Shown: positions 61,173-64,000 of the stretch, one piece after another | How positions within the stretch are numbered: position 1 is the stretch's first letter | Layout of the letters: each line of letters starts with the position of its first letter | DNA from: Bradyrhizobium nivariense | Lineage (GTDB): Bacteria > Pseudomonadota > Alphaproteobacteria > Rhizobiales > Xanthobacteraceae | Length of the DNA: 64,000 bases | Assembly (NCBI RefSeq): GCF_029846715.1 | Contig: NZ_JARVWW010000003.1 | Coordinates: 124,001-188,000 of the forward strand | Reading direction: 5' to 3' | The notes under the pieces: generated by a model | Databases searched by the model: none | Told to the model about the DNA's origin: nothing | The model's input: the letters and a program-made list of their open reading frames with translations, nothing else | Program-made: the position numbers and the translations under genes

Positions 61173-61191
61173 GGGCCGGCCGCGCCGGCCC
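61173..61191 (+). terminator. Possible terminator hairpin after the dehydrogenase gene
   Basis: Eight-base GC-rich stem gggccggc/gccggccc with a three-base loop, 29 bases after the stop. It lacks a good T-run, so efficiency is uncertain. Confidence 0.4.
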
Positions 61192-61212
61192 AACCTCGCT
61201 TGATCGACATGT

Positions 61213-61518
61213 TCATGCCTGAGCAGTCGGGCGAACGACGATCTCGCCGACATCCACGCTATCTGGTTGAGCTATCGCGAACGCGATGGCTTCTGCGATA
61301 GCGCTCGCCGGAATGGCCAGTGCCTTCATGCTCGCCTGCCCCTGCTCCCGTAGCGCGGAATCCGTCATGGAGGATGGAAGCTCGGTATCGACATAACCGG
61401 GGGAGATGGTCGTCACCCGAAGCGACGGGCCAGCCTCCTGACGAAGTCCTTCGGAAATCGCTCTGACGGCATTCTTCGATCCAGCGTAGACGGCCATTGT
61501 CGGAACGATCTTGATGCC
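61213..61518 (-). pseudogene. SDR oxidoreductase, C-terminal fragment
   Basis: About 100 residues. It starts inside the domain with the active-site segment AGIKIVPTMAVYAGSKNAVR (YxxxK intact) and continues to the C-terminus (RVTTISPGYVDTELPSSMTD, ...VVRPTAQA). The Rossmann NAD-binding half (about 145 residues) is missing: at ~61518 the SDR-like sequence ends and AraC-like sequence begins on the other strand. An ATG at 61497 exists but the product could not bind cofactor, so I call a pseudogene. Confidence 0.75.
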
Positions 61519-61519
61519 G

Positions 61520-62154
61520 GCGCGGGGAGCGATACCGTTCTGCTTGCCGGCAGTTTCGGTTTCGAAGCGTCAGACGCCGAATTGCTGCTCGATGCGCTGC
61601 CTCGCTTTCTGCTCATACCATCGCGCAGTCCGTCGGCACCCGTCATTCATTCCACGCTCCAGATTCTCGACCTTGAAATCAGGGGGACAGGAATCGGAGC
61701 GGCCGCGCTCACCGACAGGCTCGCCGACGTCCTGCTCGTCCAGGTGCTCCGTGCAGCGCTGGATCAGAGTGCCGGCGAGGGTCTTGGATGGATCAACGCG
61801 CTGGTCGATGCCAGGATCGGCAAGGCGATCAGGCTGATGCACGAAGACGTCGCTCACCCCTGGACCCTGGAAGCATTAGCCGACGCGATCGCCATGTCAC
61901 GATCTGCGTTTTCGAAGCGGTTCAAGTCGCTGGTGGGGCTCGCGCCGCTCGACTACCTCCTTCGGTGGCGTATGCGGCTTGCACGCGATCAGCTGCGACG
62001 CGGAGCGACCGTTTCGGCAACCGCCGCGCAGCTGGGATATTCGTCGGAGAGCGCCTTCGGACATGCCTTCAAACGAATCTACGGCCAGGCACCGAAGCGA
62101 TATTGGGGCGGACAGGCCAACGGCGAAAAATTCCCCATCAACCCAAATAAATAA
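61520..62154 (+). pseudogene. AraC family regulator, truncated at the 5' end and altered at the 3' end
   Basis: Open frame from ~61520 (GSDTVLLAGSFGFEASDAEL then LLDALPRFLLIP). This is the end of a cupin_6-type N-terminal domain; about 80-100 residues before it are absent, no start codon with ribosome site is present. The two helix-turn-helix parts are intact (WTLEALADAIAMSRSAFSKRF; VSATAAQLGYSSESAFGHAF, then KRIYGQAPKRYW). The last ~13 codons (ANGEKFPINPNK) come from a copy of the dehydrogenase 3' end, not from AraC sequence. A product starting at TTG 61582 is conceivable but unlikely. Confidence 0.75.
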
Positions 62155-62179
62155 TCGTGATGTGCGAGGGCACGTCACC
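62116..62179. repeat. Right copy of the 64-base imperfect direct repeat
   Basis: Resembles the dehydrogenase gene end at 61100-61163; supplies the last codons and stop of the AraC fragment. Differences are partly silent (aat/aac, ccg/cca), as between homologous genes of two strains. Confidence 0.7.
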
Positions 62180-62274
62180 GAAAGAAGGTCTTGCCTTCTG
62201 AGCGAAGCGGGAGATTATTCCGCCGCCATTGAAAGCGGAAAAACCGCAAGGCGCGCTCAGAAGGGGACCTCTCC

Positions 62275-63273
62275 ATGACCGATCTCAATCGCCGCCATTT
62301 GCTCGCGGGCGCCGCCGCCCTCAGTGCGGCTGTCGTGACCAGGCTTGGACCGACCGCCGCCAATGCCGCAGTGCCGCAAGCCGGCACGCAGGCGCCAGGC
62401 TTCTACCGCTATAAGGTCGGCAGCTACGAGTGCACCTCGATCAACGACGGCGCGCGCACTTTCCCGATGCCGGACAAGTTCGTCGTCAACGCGCCGAAGG
62501 AGGAAGCTCTGGCTGCGGGCGAGGCGGCCTACATGCCGAAGGGCATGGTCACGGTGCCGTTCAATCCGCAGCTCATCAACACCGGCTCCAAGCTCGTGCT
62601 GATCGATACCGGCAACGGCGTTGCCAATCTCGAGCCGAGCAAGGGCGCGGTCGGTCGCACGCTGCAGAACCTCCAGGCCGCCGGCGTCGACCCCAAGAGC
62701 ATCGACGTCGTGCTGCTCTCGCATCTGCATCCCGACCACACCAACGGCATTCGTCTCGCCGACGGCGCGCTTGCCTTCCCCAATGCGGAGATCATGGTGC
62801 CGGGCAAGGATTGGGAGTTCTGGACCAGCGAGGACAACGCCGCCAAGGCCGAGTCCAACCCGATGATGAAGAACTACTTCGCCAACGTGAAGAAGACCTT
62901 TGCCGGCCTCGAATCCAAGGTGACGAAGTACGAGGGAGGCAAGGAGGTCGCGCCTGGCATCACCTCGATCGCGACGCCGGGCCACACGCCGGGTCACACC
63001 TCGTTCGCGGTCGCCTCTGGTGATGCCAAGGTGCTGATCCAGTCCGACGTCACCAACATCCCGGAGTTCTTCCTGCGCAATCCGGACTGGCATGTGGTGT
63101 TCGACACCGATGCCGCGCTGGCACAAGCGACCCGCCACAAATTCTACGACATGGCGGCGGCCGAGAAGGCGACCGTGATCGGCTTCCACTTCACGTTCCC
63201 CTCGATCGGCCATGTCGAGAAGGACGGCGCCAAATATCGCCTGATCCCGTCGGCGTGGAATCCGACGATCTGA
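62275..63273 (+). CDS. Exported metallo-beta-lactamase-fold hydrolase
   Basis: 332 residues. Tat signal (LNRRHLLAGAAALSAAVVTR ... ANAA). Zinc motif HLHPDH in VVLLSHLHPDHTNGIRLADG, second histidine in ITSIATPGHTPGHTSFAV, aspartate in LIQSDVTNIPEF and a last histidine in VIGFHFTFPSIGH. The arrangement is like lactonases (AttM/AHL lactonase-type) and other class B MBL-fold enzymes; exact substrate unknown. ATG 62275 follows aaggggac. A terminator follows. Confidence 0.92.
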   Translation: MTDLNRRHLLAGAAALSAAVVTRLGPTAANAAVPQAGTQAPGFYRYKVGSYECTSINDGARTFPMPDKFVVNAPKEEALAAGEAAYMPKGMVTVPFNPQLINTGSKLVLIDTGNGVANLEPSKGAVGRTLQNLQAAGVDPKSIDVVLLSHLHPDHTNGIRLADGALAFPNAEIMVPGKDWEFWTSEDNAAKAESNPMMKNYFANVKKTFAGLESKVTKYEGGKEVAPGITSIATPGHTPGHTSFAVASGDAKVLIQSDVTNIPEFFLRNPDWHVVFDTDAALAQATRHKFYDMAAAEKATVIGFHFTFPSIGHVEKDGAKYRLIPSAWNPTI

Positions 63274-63300
63274 TCGGGGTGAGACGTTTGCACAAGAGAT

Positions 63301-63330
63301 CGGGCCGCCGCTTGGCGGCCTGATTGTTTT
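63301..63330 (+). terminator. Rho-independent terminator of the MBL-fold gene
   Basis: Nine-pair stem cgggccgcc/ggcggcctg (one G-T pair) with loop gctt, then attgtttt; 28 bases after the stop. Confidence 0.85.
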
Positions 63331-63449
63331 GGGCAACCGTTCAGAAACTCAGTGTTTCCAAATCGCACCGGTCCATGCACTTGCATCCATCGCTGGGGAT
63401 CGTTTAAGTGCCGCCCCGGCACTCCCGCTGAAGATTTCGAGGACACCCC

Positions 63450-64000
63450 ATGGCCTACAATATCGTCACGATCGCCGGCAGCCTGCGCAAGGACAGCTTT
63501 TCGCTGAAGATCGCCAATGCGCTCGCCAAGCTCGCGCCGGCCTCGCTCAAGCTTGAGGTCGTCACGCCGGCCGGCATCTCGTTCTTCAACCAGGACCTCG
63601 AGGGCGCGCCGCCGGCCGACTGGTTGTCTTTCCGCGAAAAGATCCAGAAGTCGGACGGCGTTATCTTCATCACGCCTGAATACAATCGCGCGATCCCGGG
63701 CGTGCTGAAGAACGCCATCGACGTCGCCTCGCGGCCCTATGGCAAGAGCTCATTCAACGGTAAGCCGGTCGGCATCATCTCGAACTCGCCGGGCCCGCTC
63801 GGCGGCGTCAGCGCCGCCAAGACGCTCCAGAACATCCTGCCGGGTATTTCCGGCCCGATCATGCAGCAGCCGGAAGCCTATTTGAACGCAGTCGGCGACG
63901 CCTTCGATGCCGACGGCAATTTGGCCAAGGACTCGCTGAAGCCCGTGCTCCAGGCCTATCTCGACGCGTTTGCGGCGCACGTGGCGAAGCATCACGGCTG
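63450..64000 (+). CDS. NADPH-dependent FMN reductase, cut at the window end
   Basis: 183 codons are visible; the last two bases (tg) after the Gly codon would form TGA with the next base, so the gene is probably complete to within one base. Flavodoxin-like fold: IVTIAGSLRKDSFSLKIANA (FMN phosphate loop), GVIFITPEYNRAIPGVLKNA (signature PEYN) and VGIISNSPGPLGGVSAAKTL. Related to ChrR/YieF and azoreductase-type NAD(P)H:FMN/quinone reductases. Soluble, probably part of oxidative stress defence. Confidence 0.93.
   Translation, partial: MAYNIVTIAGSLRKDSFSLKIANALAKLAPASLKLEVVTPAGISFFNQDLEGAPPADWLSFREKIQKSDGVIFITPEYNRAIPGVLKNAIDVASRPYGKSSFNGKPVGIISNSPGPLGGVSAAKTLQNILPGISGPIMQQPEAYLNAVGDAFDADGNLAKDSLKPVLQAYLDAFAAHVAKHHG

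Overview
The window is high-G+C DNA from an alphaproteobacterium, most likely Bradyrhizobium or a close relative in the Nitrobacteraceae/Rhizobiales. The evidence is: a directly repeated GTTC-N7-GTTC LexA box upstream of lexA; a bamA-lpxD-fabZ-lpxA-lpxI-lpxB envelope cluster; the neighbourhood trpD-trpC-moaC, moeA-lexA, comEC, gltX-gltA and tpiA-secG-pyrG-kdsA-eno; and dispersed palindromic intergenic elements of a type common in that group (GAGCATGATCCGGAAAAG...). No rRNA, tRNA, CRISPR, insertion sequence or prophage was seen. This is mainly core chromosome broken up by accessory cassettes.

Region by region. 1-6.4 kb: outer-membrane assembly (3' part of bamA) and lipid A synthesis, with a small opposite-strand KTSC-domain gene between fabZ and lpxA. 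6.5-12.7 kb: a sugar uptake operon (ROK regulator, binding protein with a frameshift, two permeases, ATPase, short-chain dehydrogenase). 12.8-17.6 kb: gltA, gltX and the divergent glnS. 17.6-22.5 kb: small accessory genes, a type I glutamine synthetase, an SPW membrane protein, an MHS-type transporter and a frameshifted DUF2171 gene. 22.5-29.2 kb: comEC, a protein made of three GAF-like repeats, small proteins of unknown function, lexA and moeA. 29.3-41.7 kb: accessory block with a HAD hydrolase, an FMN-dependent hydroxy-acid oxidase, an S41 protease, a TetR/EamA pair with two matching palindromes, a GGDEF-EAL protein, an Flp pilin, an MFS transporter, a broken amidase and its divergent CGNR regulator. 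41.7-46.0 kb: moaC, trpC, trpD and a PpiD-like chaperone. 46.2-60.0 kb: tpiA, secG, pyrG, a methyltransferase, a two-component system, NIPSNAP, kdsA, an MFS transporter, a glutaminase-STAS-cNMP fusion, queF, a secreted beta-propeller protein and eno. 60-64 kb: an oxidoreductase, two genes truncated at one shared junction (SDR and AraC), a secreted MBL-fold hydrolase and an FMN reductase cut by the window end.

Functionally the window joins envelope biogenesis (BamA, Lpx enzymes, FabZ, KdsA, PpiD, SecG), central carbon flow (GltA, TpiA, Eno), glutamate/glutamine use (GlnA, GltX, GlnS, glutaminase), CTP, Trp, molybdopterin and queuosine synthesis, and SOS control. I found no clear new multi-gene defence or biosynthetic system. 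The most unusual items are the triple GAF-like protein with exact 105-residue spacing, the glutaminase fusion, the SDR/AraC deletion junction flanked by copies of a neighbouring gene's 3' end, two sets of visible operators, a long hairpin in front of the SPW gene, and four broken loci (three frameshifts and the SDR/AraC junction).
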